Part shown: piece after piece, positions 20,300 to 28,691 of the stretch
How the letters are laid out: each line of letters opens with the position of its first letter
Position numbering within the stretch: position 1 is the first letter of the stretch
Assembly: GCF_035917275.1 (NCBI RefSeq)
Contig: NZ_CP108508.1
Location: 434,001-498,000, forward strand
DNA: 64,000 nucleotides
Direction: 5' to 3'
Source: Streptomyces sp. NBC_01237
GTDB lineage: Bacteria; Actinomycetota; Actinomycetes; Streptomycetales; Streptomycetaceae
Made by a program: the position numbers and the translations under genes
Notes under the pieces: generated by a model
Told to the model about the DNA's origin: nothing
What the model saw: only the letters and a program-made list of their open reading frames with translations
The model's database searches: none

Positions 20300-20346
20300 C
20301 GCCCCTCGGAGCGCGCGGACCGCACCGCCGTTCGGCCCGAGGGGCG
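20300..20346 (+). terminator. Probable terminator of the urease operon
   Basis: cgcccctcgg (20300-20309) pairs with ccgaggggcg (20337-20346), a 10-bp perfect stem with a 27-nt GC-rich loop, 15 bp after the ureD stop. Confidence 0.55.
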
Positions 20347-20416
20347 ATCACGTTCGAGCCCACGTCGACGGGGCGGAGCCGACATCGGATCGACGGTCGG
20401 CACCTGCGGTGTCGAT

Positions 20417-21427
20417 TCAGGTCGGCACGACGAGGAACTCGGGTCCGTAGGTCTGCGTGCCGTCGCTGTCCGGCAGCGGCATCTGCATGAGTGAACGCGC
20501 GGGGGAGGCGAGCTGGTACATCTTGCCGACCGACGCACCCAGCTCGGTGGCGGACCCGGTCTCCCACGCCTTGTCGAGGTGTCCGAGCATGGTGGTGTAG
20601 GTCTGGTTGAACGTCGTGAGCAGTGCGGCCACGTCCGGAGCCGGGTCCGGCCATGAGGCGGTCGTGAGCCGGGCCATCGGGTAGGCGTCGGGGAACGCGA
20701 CGGGGTCGCCGTCGAACTTCCAGTCGGTACCCGTCCACCGCAGCTTGTGACCGTGGTACAGCTCGCCGAAGCGGTAGTAGTGGGCCGGGGCGTCCCCGCT
20801 GCTCGGTGAATCCGGTGTGCCTTCGCCCTGTTCCTTGATCAGGGCGATGCTCTCCTCGATGACGCCGAGGCCGGTCATCGGCACGAGCTTGTTCGCCGCA
20901 CCGACGTTGCTGGTCAACTGCCTGGCGGGATCGATGGTGGGGTTGACGTCCTTGAACGCGTCGAGGAGGGCGTCGTAGAACGCTCCGATCGTCGGCACAC
21001 CCTCGTCGGTGAAGGCCAGGGGGTGTTCCGGCATCTCGATCTCCATGAACACCTCCTTCACGTAGTTCTTCGTGAGGCCGGACAGGTACACGCTCAGCTG
21101 GGGCCGTACCCCGCCCGGGAGATGACCGGGGTAGGAGATCTTCGTCGCGGCCTCGACGATGCGCGGCGTCCCGCCGATCGCGGTGAGCATGTTGGAGACC
21201 AGTCCCATGTGGAACATCTCGTCGACCGCGATATGGGAAATGAGCCGAGCGGCTTCGGACGACGACGACTTGACCGACCAGTAGCCGCACAGGTACGGCG
21301 GGAGCGTCGACAGTTCCAGTGCGACAGCGGCCTGCAAACCGTCCTTGAGCCACTGCAGGTCCCGTTCCGAAGTGGGGGTCGTCATGAGCCGGACGATCTC
21401 GGACGTTTCGGTGACTGCGCTGGTCAT
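20417..21427 (-). CDS. Ferritin-like (VioB/iminophenyl-pyruvate dimer synthase-like) protein
   Basis: 336 residues from ATG 21427. The four-helix ferritin-like motif is visible: a Glu in AAVALELSTLPPYLCGYWS, then SEAARLISHIAVDEMFHMGLVSNML (ExxH-type iron ligands), then TGLGVIEESIALI and 'PAHYYRFGELYHGH'. This pattern is PF12902, the ferritin-like domain of VioB and relatives, which dimerise indole-imine intermediates in violacein-type pathways. Stand-alone copies are widespread and of unknown function. No tryptophan-dimer pathway genes are nearby, so I would not infer violacein chemistry. It converges on the urease operon. Confidence 0.85.
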   Translation of the reverse strand: MTSAVTETSEIVRLMTTPTSERDLQWLKDGLQAAVALELSTLPPYLCGYWSVKSSSSEAARLISHIAVDEMFHMGLVSNMLTAIGGTPRIVEAATKISYPGHLPGGVRPQLSVYLSGLTKNYVKEVFMEIEMPEHPLAFTDEGVPTIGAFYDALLDAFKDVNPTIDPARQLTSNVGAANKLVPMTGLGVIEESIALIKEQGEGTPDSPSSGDAPAHYYRFGELYHGHKLRWTGTDWKFDGDPVAFPDAYPMARLTTASWPDPAPDVAALLTTFNQTYTTMLGHLDKAWETGSATELGASVGKMYQLASPARSLMQMPLPDSDGTQTYGPEFLVVPT

Positions 21428-22037
21428 ATCGGGTTCCCTGCGTTGCGTGGTCGGGCCGGCCCCGCCGTAGCGACATCGGCCACAGGAGCAAGCCGCTCCC
21501 GTGGCGACAATGGCGCACGGGCGCGGGCGGGCCGGCCGGGTCCGCACCAATCAACCGGAATGAGTGAACACCGAGCCCGGCCCCCGTCCGGCGCCTGCCG
21601 AAGTACGTAACCTCACGAAGCCTGGCCGAGACCGGCTGGGAGCCGGCCACGATTCTCTCCGGGGATGTGCCGGGCCGGAGCTGAAGGGTCGGCCCGGAAG
21701 GGAACTGCGGATTTGTGGCCTGTGTTGCCTCGCCGTGTCTCCGCCGGCCGACGAGGTCCACTCGCATCACCCAGAACTGCGTGCGCGCATACAGCCGTCG
21801 CCTGTTCCCACAGGGCCAGTTTCCCTCACCCCGCTGCCGACCCTCCACAGCCCAGGCCGCCTCAGGTTCGGCGCGGTATTCCCAGTAGTCCAGGGAACGT
21901 CGCATACATGACGTTTCGTGATCTTATGGCCGGCGAGCTGCTCCGGTAGACACTGAACGGGACCCGGTCCAGCCCTCATGCCGTGCCGGACTGCCGCCGT
22001 TCCCCGGCACCCGTCCCCATCGCAAGGAGACTCCGTC
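21428..22037. other. 610-bp intergenic region
   Basis: Divergent promoters for the ferritin-like gene and the Gly-rich protein must lie here. No convincing coding sequence was seen. A 13-codon frame (21908-21949, MTFRDLMAGELLR) has no clear RBS. AAGGAGA at 22023-22029 is the ribosome site of the next gene. Confidence 0.4.
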
Positions 22038-22814
22038 GTGAACAGGCAACGCGTCACCACCCTGCTCGGCGTCAACGCCCTCATCGCCGCCGCCTTCCTC
22101 ACCTTCGGTACCGCCGCTGCGGCCACCGAGCACGTTGCCGACAGCGCGGGCGTCGCCGCATACCCGGACGACGCCTCCGGCACGGGTGGTGGGATCAGCG
22201 AGGACACCGGCCGACGCACCGCGGGTACCGCAGGCTCCGCAGGCGTCGCAGGAGGTGCGGGCAACCTCGTGCACCCGAGCGGTTACTCCGGCACGAGCGG
22301 CGGGAACGGCGGGAACGGAACCCTCGGGGATGCGGGTGGTGCCGGAGGCGTCGGCGGGGCGGGCGGCGCCGGATTCGGCAGTGGCCCCGGCGGCGCTGCC
22401 GGCCTCGGAGGCCACGGCGGCAATGGCTCCGGCACCGGCATCGGCGGTGCGGGAGGTGCCGGAGGCGCAGGCGGAGCCGGGGGCGCGACCGGGAACGGTT
22501 CCGCCGGAGCGAACGGCGGCAGCGGCGGTGACGGCGGAACAGGTGGACCCGGCGGGGCCGGCGGTGGAGGGGGAGCCCGCGGCGACGCCTCCCACACCAG
22601 CGGAAACGGCGGTATCGGCGGTAACGGCGGCGCAGGCTCCCGAGGAGCCGGCGGGGTCGGGGGCGTAGGCGGCGCCGGCGGCGCGGGTGCCCCGGGTGGA
22701 GCCGGCGGCCACGGCGGCGCCGGCTGCTTCGGCCTCAACCCCGGCAGCCCCGGATCCCCCGGCTCGGCGAGCGGCACCGGTGGCCCCGGCGGCGCGGGGG
22801 GCGCTGCCTGCTGA
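22038..22814 (+). CDS. Secreted glycine-rich (PGRS-like) repeat protein
   Basis: 258 residues from GTG 22038, with AAGGAGA 8 nt upstream. The signal peptide VNRQRVTTLLGVNALIAAAF continues to FGTAAAAT, cleaved near residue 29. After about 60 residues the protein becomes repeats of GGxGG, GGAGGxGG and GNGG type (residues about 85-255), and it ends with Cys as the last residue. This recalls mycobacterial PE_PGRS repeats and other parallel-beta or polyglycine-II cell-surface proteins, but there is no PE domain. The location is extracellular or wall-associated. Function unknown; Gly repeats and GC-rich DNA make length variation likely. Confidence 0.85.
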   Translation: MNRQRVTTLLGVNALIAAAFLTFGTAAAATEHVADSAGVAAYPDDASGTGGGISEDTGRRTAGTAGSAGVAGGAGNLVHPSGYSGTSGGNGGNGTLGDAGGAGGVGGAGGAGFGSGPGGAAGLGGHGGNGSGTGIGGAGGAGGAGGAGGATGNGSAGANGGSGGDGGTGGPGGAGGGGGARGDASHTSGNGGIGGNGGAGSRGAGGVGGVGGAGGAGAPGGAGGHGGAGCFGLNPGSPGSPGSASGTGGPGGAGGAAC

Positions 22815-23028
22815 CCATCAGGGAGCACGTCGTCCAGGGCCGGGACCGTCACCGGCGGGTCGTTCGGTGTTGTCGCCCCGGGCCTGGTTCAGGCATGTGC
22901 GAGGCGCCGCTCCCCCGGTCGGTGTCTGCCTCATGAAACGGACGAGGGTACGCCGACGCCGGCAGGAACTCGGTGGCGTTCCGCGGCAGAGAGACTGCTG
23001 CGGAACACCACCGAGGTGTGGACAGTGG

Positions 23029-23538
23029 TCAGGCGCCGCTCTGGACCGGACCGATGAGGGTGCCGGTGGCCACGGTGAACCCACCCTCGGCGAAAGAGGT
23101 ACCGGGGATCTGCCCGCCCGGAGCCTGGAGCGTGAATGACGCCTCGTCCGCGGGGGCAACGCGGCCGGTGTTCGGAACCTGGATGTCGAAGTGGACCGGG
23201 TGCCCCGGGCCGAAGGTCACCGCGGTCTTCTGGCTGCCGTAGCGGCCGGCGGTGACCCCGCTGTCCGAGCCGTGGTCCGAGAACCGCACATCCGTGGGCG
23301 AACCGGCCAGCTCGCACGGCTCGTACCCGCGCGGTGCGGTCAGGGTGACCCGGTAGTGACGGTGCCCCGCGCTGCTGGGCGCATCGGTGATCTTCGCGGT
23401 GTGGTTGGCCGGACGGCAGGCGGAGGGGGCGGCGCTCCTGCCCGTCGCCGGTGAAGCCTGCGCGAATCCCGCACCAGCAGCGCCCGCCAGCACAGTGGCG
23501 GCGAGGGTGACAGCAATCTTCCGGTCGGTACGCATCAT
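23029..23538 (-). CDS. Secreted DUF4232-domain protein
   Basis: 169 residues from ATG 23538, 5 nt after AAGGAG; the in-frame ATG at 23535 is equally possible. The signal peptide ends at FAQASPATG (about residue 33). The mature part is a DUF4232 beta-sandwich: 'SACRPANHTAKITDAPSSAG', 'YRVTLTAPRGYEPCELAGSP', 'VHFDIQVPNTG' and a final hydrophobic strand. One disulfide between the two Cys is expected. DUF4232 proteins are common, often duplicated Streptomyces exported proteins with no assigned role. It is 210 bp from the convergent Gly-rich gene. Confidence 0.88.
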   Translation of the reverse strand: MMRTDRKIAVTLAATVLAGAAGAGFAQASPATGRSAAPSACRPANHTAKITDAPSSAGHRHYRVTLTAPRGYEPCELAGSPTDVRFSDHGSDSGVTAGRYGSQKTAVTFGPGHPVHFDIQVPNTGRVAPADEASFTLQAPGGQIPGTSFAEGGFTVATGTLIGPVQSGA

Positions 23539-23820
23539 GAACACTCCTTGCCTTGCTCAATGGCCCTTCGGGCGTTCACCTTCAGAACCATGGTCAGCAC
23601 GATTCCTGCCCGCCCTCCCTCACGGGGAATGTTTCAGGACGGCCACAGACGCGTCACCAGTACGTGGGTGTCGGTACGGGTGAGTCCGAGCCGTCCTGGG
23701 CGCACAGGGCGGCCGAACCGTCGTATGAGCCGGGCGAGTGGTCTTGACGATGGCTCTGTACGCGGGCAGGCGGAAGCGGGGAGAGAAAGGGGGCCCCACC
23801 GCGACCCCATGGAGCACCTG

Positions 23821-24330
23821 ATGAAACGCACTGCCACAGCGGCCGCGTGTGCCGCCGCAGTCCTGCTCGCCACCGTCCTGACCGGCTGCTCCGACAGCAC
23901 CGGCAATTCCGCCGAGGAGGGCCACGGCCCCGCCGTCTCCAGCCCCTCCCCCACGAAGGTGGAGCAGGCCACCGTCACCACGAAGTCCGCGGGCAAGCTC
24001 GGAACCATCCTCGTCGACGAAAAGGGCCGCACCCTCTACCTCTTCCTCGCCGACAAGGAGAAGAACAAGTCGACCTGCACCGGCGACTGCGCGAAAGCCT
24101 GGCCACCGCTGCTCAGCAAGGGCGCCGCCAAGGCCGGCAAGGGCGTGGACAAGAAGCTGCTCGACATCACCAAGCGCTCCGGCGGCACCGAGCAGGTCAC
24201 CTACAACGGCCACCCCCTCTACTACTACGCCGGTGACTCCGAGCCCGGCCAGACCAACGGACAGGACCTCGACCAGTTCGGTGCCGCGTGGTACGTCCTG
24301 AACGCCAAAGGCAAGCAGGTCGGGAGCTGA
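23821..24330 (+). CDS. Lipoprotein with PF03640 repeats
   Basis: 169 residues from ATG 23821 (MKRTATAAACAAAVLLATVL), lipobox LTGC with the lipidated Cys near residue 24. Two PF03640 units follow: GTILVDEKGRTLYLFLADK / CTGDCAKAWPP and the second half with QVTYNGHPLYYYAGD / FGAAWYVLNAKG. The paired Cys in CTGDC are characteristic. Function of the family is not established. An upstream in-frame ATG (23809) is possible. The next gene overlaps its 3' end and encodes a membrane protein, so they are probably partners at the membrane. Confidence 0.88.
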   Translation: MKRTATAAACAAAVLLATVLTGCSDSTGNSAEEGHGPAVSSPSPTKVEQATVTTKSAGKLGTILVDEKGRTLYLFLADKEKNKSTCTGDCAKAWPPLLSKGAAKAGKGVDKKLLDITKRSGGTEQVTYNGHPLYYYAGDSEPGQTNGQDLDQFGAAWYVLNAKGKQVGS

Positions 24331-24926
24331 GCCGGGAGAGCGGCGCGAGCGCCCAGCGCGGCGGAATCGGCGGCAACGGCCGGGCGGTCCGCGCCGCGCT
24401 CGCCGTCCTGGTGCCCATCGCGGTCGGCGTCGGGATCTATGTCTTCGGCACACAGCACACCCCTGACTACACCAGCGGACTCTACGGGCGGCACGGCACC
24501 GCCGCGACGGACCTCAAGGCCAGGCTCGGCAGCGCACTCCTCTGCCTCGCTCTCATCCAGCTCGCCCTCGCCCTGTGGATGTACGGCCGCGTGCCCGGCG
24601 CCCGGTCGGCGTCCAGGTCCGTGCGGCTGGGGCACCGTGCGCTCGGATTCCTCACCTTCCTCTTCTCCCTGCCGATCGCGTACCACTGCCTCGTGGCCTA
24701 CGGGATCGAGACGACGTCCCCACGGGTCGCGATCCACTCCTTCGCCGGGTGCGCCCTCTACGGTGCGTTCGTGGCCAAGGTGATCGTCGTACGCAGCCGG
24801 CGCCTGCCCGGCTGGCTGCTCCCGGCGACGGGCTCGCTCCTCGTGCTCGGCGTGGCTCTCCTCTGGTACACCGCAGCCCTGTGGAACCTCAATGGTGACT
24901 CGGTCCCGGGCTTTTCCTCGGCCTGA
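24288..24926 (+). CDS. DUF6529-like integral membrane protein
   Basis: Up to 212 residues. The ATG at 24288 would overlap the lipoprotein by 43 bp, and a start nearer 24330 cannot be excluded. There are four predicted TM helices (about 35-52, 83-97, 118-135, 150-165) plus a fifth near the C-terminus. His residues in RLGHRALGF, IAYHCLVAYG and AIHSFAGC are spaced like haem ligands of cytochrome b561-type four-helix proteins. The gene type commonly follows PF03640 lipoproteins in Streptomyces, suggesting a membrane redox pair. That role is inference. Confidence 0.75.
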   Translation: MVRPERQRQAGRELSRESGASAQRGGIGGNGRAVRAALAVLVPIAVGVGIYVFGTQHTPDYTSGLYGRHGTAATDLKARLGSALLCLALIQLALALWMYGRVPGARSASRSVRLGHRALGFLTFLFSLPIAYHCLVAYGIETTSPRVAIHSFAGCALYGAFVAKVIVVRSRRLPGWLLPATGSLLVLGVALLWYTAALWNLNGDSVPGFSSA

Positions 24927-25118
24927 GGGGCCGCCCGGGAGAGGACCGGCCTTTCCGCTGCGGCCGGTTCGGACCGGGACCCGGACAGCGTTCTCCCGTA
25001 CAGACGGCGCACCGGGCTGTAGTGGTGGCCGAGTACTGTGCCGTTCAAGGTGTTGGTGCTGCCGGCAGCCGCAGATGGTCGGCTCCCCCGGCCGCCGACG
25101 GAGCCGGCGGTGCGGGTG

Positions 25119-26168
25119 TCAGGTCAGGATCGGGATGAGTCCCAGGCCGAAGACGACGTAGAAGAGCGCTGCCGCGGCCAGCCGTGCGGGGGTGAGTCTG
25201 CGGGCCCGCATCGACAGCAGGAGGTAGACGATCGCCGCCATGGTGATCACCCCCGCCCAGAGCAGGGCGCCGTCGAACTTCCAGCTGGTGAACAGCAGTC
25301 CCAGGCCGCTGGGGACGGTCGCCTGGATCATCATGGCACCGGAGATGTTCGCCAGGGCGAGCTTGGTCTTGCCCTGACGGACCCAGATGACCGCGTTCAT
25401 GATCTCGGGCAGCTCCGTCGCGACCGGCGACAGGAGCAGTGCTGTGACAGCGGCCGAGAGACCGAGCATCGGGCCGATCGCGTCGAGCTGTTTCACGAAC
25501 AGCTGGGACGCGAAGAAGATGACGCCCAACGTGGCCACGGTCTGGAGCACGACAGCCCCTGTGGCCGGAATGGCAGCCTTGGGCTGGAGCTTCAGCGGCT
25601 CCAGTTCTTCCTCCTCCCCGTCACCGTCGTCGTCGCTGCGGATCTCACGCCAGAAGTAGACGGCGTAGGCGCCGAAGAACAGCAGGCCAAGGGCCGGCTT
25701 GAAGGCGAATGCGACCAGGCCCAGGGAGACTTTGACGACAAAGATCGGCAAGAACCACTGCTGGTCCTTGGCCAGCCGCTTCATGTCCTTCTCATCGCCC
25801 AGCGCCTCAACCCCGTCGAGGCCGCTGGATGCCATGCCGGTGGTCTCCAGGACCGGACGGCGCTCCCTGCGGCGCTTGAGAAGCAGCATTCCGCCCGTCA
25901 CACCGTAGGCCACCGTGGCCAGCGCCAGCGGACCGCCCATCGCGGCGCCGACACCGATGTTCCTGGCCTCCTCGGTGGCGCCCGTGGTGACCGCGACCAG
26001 GGTCACCACGGACTCGGGCAGTGCCGTCCCGAACGCGGCCAGGATCGTGCCGACCGCCATCTTCGCGATGTTGAGGCGCCGGCCCAACCACTCCACCGCA
26101 TTGACGAACCACTCGCACGAGAGATAGATCGCCACCGCGCACACGACGAGCGGAACGAAATGGATCAC
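25119..26168 (-). CDS. Sodium/calcium exchanger family protein (CaxA/YrbG-like)
   Basis: 349 residues, about ten TM helices. Two inverted alpha-repeats carry the ion-binding motifs: GTILAAFGTALPESVVTLVA (about 40-60) and LSPVATELPEIMNAVIWVRQGK (about 240-262), with the essential Glu in each. A central acidic cytoplasmic loop (RSDDDGDGEEEELEP) separates the halves, as in other Ca2+/cation antiporters, and may bind Ca2+. Predicted role: Na+/Ca2+ or H+/Ca2+ antiport in the plasma membrane. It stands alone. Confidence 0.9.
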   Translation of the reverse strand: MIHFVPLVVCAVAIYLSCEWFVNAVEWLGRRLNIAKMAVGTILAAFGTALPESVVTLVAVTTGATEEARNIGVGAAMGGPLALATVAYGVTGGMLLLKRRRERRPVLETTGMASSGLDGVEALGDEKDMKRLAKDQQWFLPIFVVKVSLGLVAFAFKPALGLLFFGAYAVYFWREIRSDDDGDGEEEELEPLKLQPKAAIPATGAVVLQTVATLGVIFFASQLFVKQLDAIGPMLGLSAAVTALLLSPVATELPEIMNAVIWVRQGKTKLALANISGAMMIQATVPSGLGLLFTSWKFDGALLWAGVITMAAIVYLLLSMRARRLTPARLAAAALFYVVFGLGLIPILT

Positions 26169-26365
26169 ACTGACCGCCCGGCCTTCCCGCAGCGCGGGTC
26201 GCTGAGCAGTGCGCGGCAGGAGTCACGGCGTACGACATCGGCCCCGCGACATACGTACGTCGTCGACAAGGAGTCGAAGTTCTGGCCCACCCGGCAGATT
26301 CTGCACGGGCCCGGTCACCGGGGGCCGCAAGGGCTCCAGCATGTCGACGACCGGTGCGGGTGGGA

Positions 26366-27232
26366 TCAGCGGAAGCGGCCCACGTGTTCGCGCAGGAACG
26401 CGTCCAGGGTGCGGGGCTCGCGGCCCAGGACGCGGGCGACCGTGTCGGTGGGTGACTCCGTCTGGGCCACGGCCAGTTGCTGGACATCCACCACGTGCTG
26501 GGCGAGCCACGGGGGCATGTGCGCGTGATGGACGAGGCTTTCCCTCAGGTCGTGCGGGGCAAGGTCCACATAGCGCACCGGACGGCCGAGCAGACGGGTC
26601 AGGGCTTCGGCGAGTCCGCCGTAGCCGGCCGTCTCGCTCCCGGTGAGCACGTAGGTGCCGCCCGCGAGTTCGGCGCGCGTCAGCGTCGCGGCGGCGACGT
26701 CACCGATGTCGCGGGAGTCGACCCAGTTGCACGGGGCGTCCCGCATCGCGCCCAGGACGACCCCCTGCGCGGCCACGGCCGGAGCCAGGAGCAGCAGGTT
26801 CTGCATGAACGCGTAGGGGCGGAGCACGGTGTGGGTGAGGCCGGACGCGCGCAGGTGTTCCTCGACGGCGTGGTGGCCGCGGGAGATGGCGACGGGGGAA
26901 TCCGCTGCGGCGGACGGATCGGAGATCTTGACGATGTGCTCGATACCGCTGTCGGCGGCTGTGTCGATGACACGCGATTCGAGCTCGACCTGCGCCGGGC
27001 TGTTGGCCATGGCGAGGAAGAGCTGTCGGGCGCCCTTGAACGCCGCGCGCAGCGAGACGTGGTCCGCAGCGTCGGCGGGCACGACCTCGACCACATCGCC
27101 GACCGCGCCGCCGAGGTGGGCCCGCAGCCGGGCAGGGTCGCGGGTCAGCGCCCTGACCGGCACGCCCGACGCGGCGAGGCTGTGCAGCAACGCGCCGCCG
27201 GTGGTTCCGGACGCTCCCATGATGACGATCAT
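26366..27232 (-). CDS. NmrA-like NAD(P)-binding protein
   Basis: 288 residues from ATG 27232. It starts with the Rossmann motif MIVIMGASGTTGGALLHSLA, followed by VPVRALTRDPARL. 'QLFLAMANSPAQVELESRVI' and 'GIEHIVKISDPSA' are typical of NmrA/azoreductase-like atypical SDRs. The family senses or reduces with NADPH. Its upstream region (27233-27553) holds a 12-bp element, gcagctaactac, also found immediately upstream of the marR gene, so the two are probably one regulon. Confidence 0.9.
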   Translation of the reverse strand: MIVIMGASGTTGGALLHSLAASGVPVRALTRDPARLRAHLGGAVGDVVEVVPADAADHVSLRAAFKGARQLFLAMANSPAQVELESRVIDTAADSGIEHIVKISDPSAAADSPVAISRGHHAVEEHLRASGLTHTVLRPYAFMQNLLLLAPAVAAQGVVLGAMRDAPCNWVDSRDIGDVAAATLTRAELAGGTYVLTGSETAGYGGLAEALTRLLGRPVRYVDLAPHDLRESLVHHAHMPPWLAQHVVDVQQLAVAQTESPTDTVARVLGREPRTLDAFLREHVGRFR

Positions 27233-27424
27233 CGTGTGCCTTTCAGTCTTTTCCCCGGGGCAATCGCGGGGGGTGTGTCTGGCGATGCGTAGGCCGGTCG
27301 GCGGGTCCGCTCCCGGCACGGGCGGCGTGAGCAGTACGGGCAGGGGCGGGACCACCGGCGACCGCGCCGACGCCGACCATCGCGGCGGGGTGCGGCAGGC
27401 AACCAGCTTCCCGATTATGATTAA

Positions 27425-27436
27425 GCAGCTAACTAC
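27425..27436. promoter_or_regulatory. Candidate MarR operator upstream of the NmrA-like gene
   Basis: gcagctaactac lies at 27425-27436 inside an AT-rich block (gattatgattaagcagctaa) unusual for this genome. ttaagcagctaa is an imperfect palindrome. It is identical, in the same orientation, to the element at 28085-28096. Confidence 0.55.
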
Positions 27437-27553
27437 TGGGGCACAAAAAGGCATCCGCCCGCACCGGCGGGCACCGCGGCCCGCAATCCGGGCCGGACCG
27501 GCCTTTCGGATCGCCACGCAAGGGACAGGTGACCGGGCGCACGGCCGGGCGAA

Positions 27554-28072
27554 CTACTCCGCGGTCAGTGCACCGATTCCACGAACGACCCGCGAGAGCA
27601 GATCCAGAAACACCGCACGCTCGTCGACCGTGAGCTCGCCCACCATTTCCTGTAGGCGAGCGAAATGCTCGGGCGCCATGTCGCGCAACCGCTGCGCGCC
27701 ACGAGCGGTCAGGACCACCACAGCGCCCCGCCCGTCCTCCGCGGACGGACGCCGAGCGACCAGGCCCTCCCGCTCCAGGCCGTCGACCAGGCCGGTGACC
27801 GTGGCCCGCGAGACGCCGAGATCGGCGGCCAGACGCGAAGGGGACTTCTCCCCGTCGTGATCCTCCAGATCCGCGAGCAACCGATATCGCCCGGTCGACA
27901 ACCCGTACCTCGCGAAGTGCACCTCCGTCGCCCGACCGAGCCGCGCCCCCGCGGAGATCAGCCGCACCGCGACGAGCACCGCCTGCGGGTCGACCCCGAG
28001 ACCGTAGTGCTCCAACTGCCGCCGAGCCTGATCCAGCGTGGGTGACTCATGGTTGGTCTCGTCCGTCGCCAT
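27554..28072 (-). CDS. MarR-family transcriptional regulator
   Basis: 172 residues from ATG 28072. The winged helix is at about 65-125: 'GRYRLLADLEDHDGEKSPSRL', then GVSRATVTGLVDGLEREGLV (recognition helix) and the wing RRPSAEDGRGAVVVLTARG. Dimer helices flank it. MarR proteins usually autoregulate through a palindrome at their own promoter. gcagctaactac sits 13-24 bp upstream of this start and again upstream of the next gene, giving a plausible operator and target. Confidence 0.92.
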   Translation of the reverse strand: MATDETNHESPTLDQARRQLEHYGLGVDPQAVLVAVRLISAGARLGRATEVHFARYGLSTGRYRLLADLEDHDGEKSPSRLAADLGVSRATVTGLVDGLEREGLVARRPSAEDGRGAVVVLTARGAQRLRDMAPEHFARLQEMVGELTVDERAVFLDLLSRVVRGIGALTAE

Positions 28073-28084
28073 GCAAGTAATATG

Positions 28085-28096
28085 GCAGCTAACTAC
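28085..28096. promoter_or_regulatory. Candidate MarR operator at its own promoter
   Basis: gcagctaactac at 28085-28096, 13 bp before the marR ATG, within tatggcagctaacta. It is an exact 12-bp match to 27425-27436. Confidence 0.55.
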
Positions 28097-28190
28097 ACCG
28101 TCGGTCAAACCCACCGCCTGGCTCACTGCCGCCCGAACCCCGCCTCGCCGACCGCATCCCGCAAGCAGCGTCAGGACTGGTCCGCCTTCC

Positions 28191-28691
28191 TCATCCGGTG
28201 GAGGAGAGGAGGTCCTCGGGGTATCCGTGGGTGGGGCGGCCGTCGGCGGTGAGGTCGTCGGTGGCATAGCGGGGTGAGGAGGCGTGCCAGGTGATCTGTC
28301 CGCGGGTGCAGGTGGCGATGCGTTCGGCGTGCAGGAGTACCGCTGCGCGGGCGTGGGGTGGCGTGGCGAGGGCGGTGAGTTCGGCGGGCAGGGCGGCCAG
28401 GGCGGTACTGAGGTCGTGGGCGAGCGTGGTGATCATGCCGTTGACGGCGTCAGCCGCTTCCTGCCGGGTACACCCGGTGCTTTGCTCGATGATGAGGACG
28501 GCGTTGGAGGGATACCCGGTCAGGGCTTCGCGGTCGGCCGAATAGAGATCGTTGACAAGGCCGGAGTGCGGGCTTGCCGCGCGCCGCAGGGCCCGCATAG
28601 CGGGGCCTGCCAGTGAGCCGGCCGGAAGCAGGGGGTGCAGGTCGAGGGCGGCGAGGTCATGGAGCCAAGGCATCCCCACCGAGTACCGCAA
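28191..28691 (-). pseudogene. C-terminal remnant of a class I terpene synthase
   Basis: The frame encodes 'GLVNDLYSADREALTG', the NSE magnesium-binding triad of bacterial terpene cyclases (NDxxSxxxE), preceded by the usual linker (HDLAALDLHPLLPA) and followed by VLIIEQSTGCTRQEAADAV and WHASSPRY. About 165 of the expected ~330 residues remain. The N-terminal half with the DDxxD motif and the effector Arg is absent. The 5' end overlaps the 3' end of the FAD oxidoreductase, so a deletion seems to have fused the two loci. It cannot be a working cyclase. Confidence 0.75.

Noticed and set aside
20417..21427. Violacein/indolocarbazole-type cluster suggested by the VioB-like domain
   Set aside because: No tryptophan oxidase, chromopyrrolate synthase or tailoring genes nearby; stand-alone ferritin-like copies are common.
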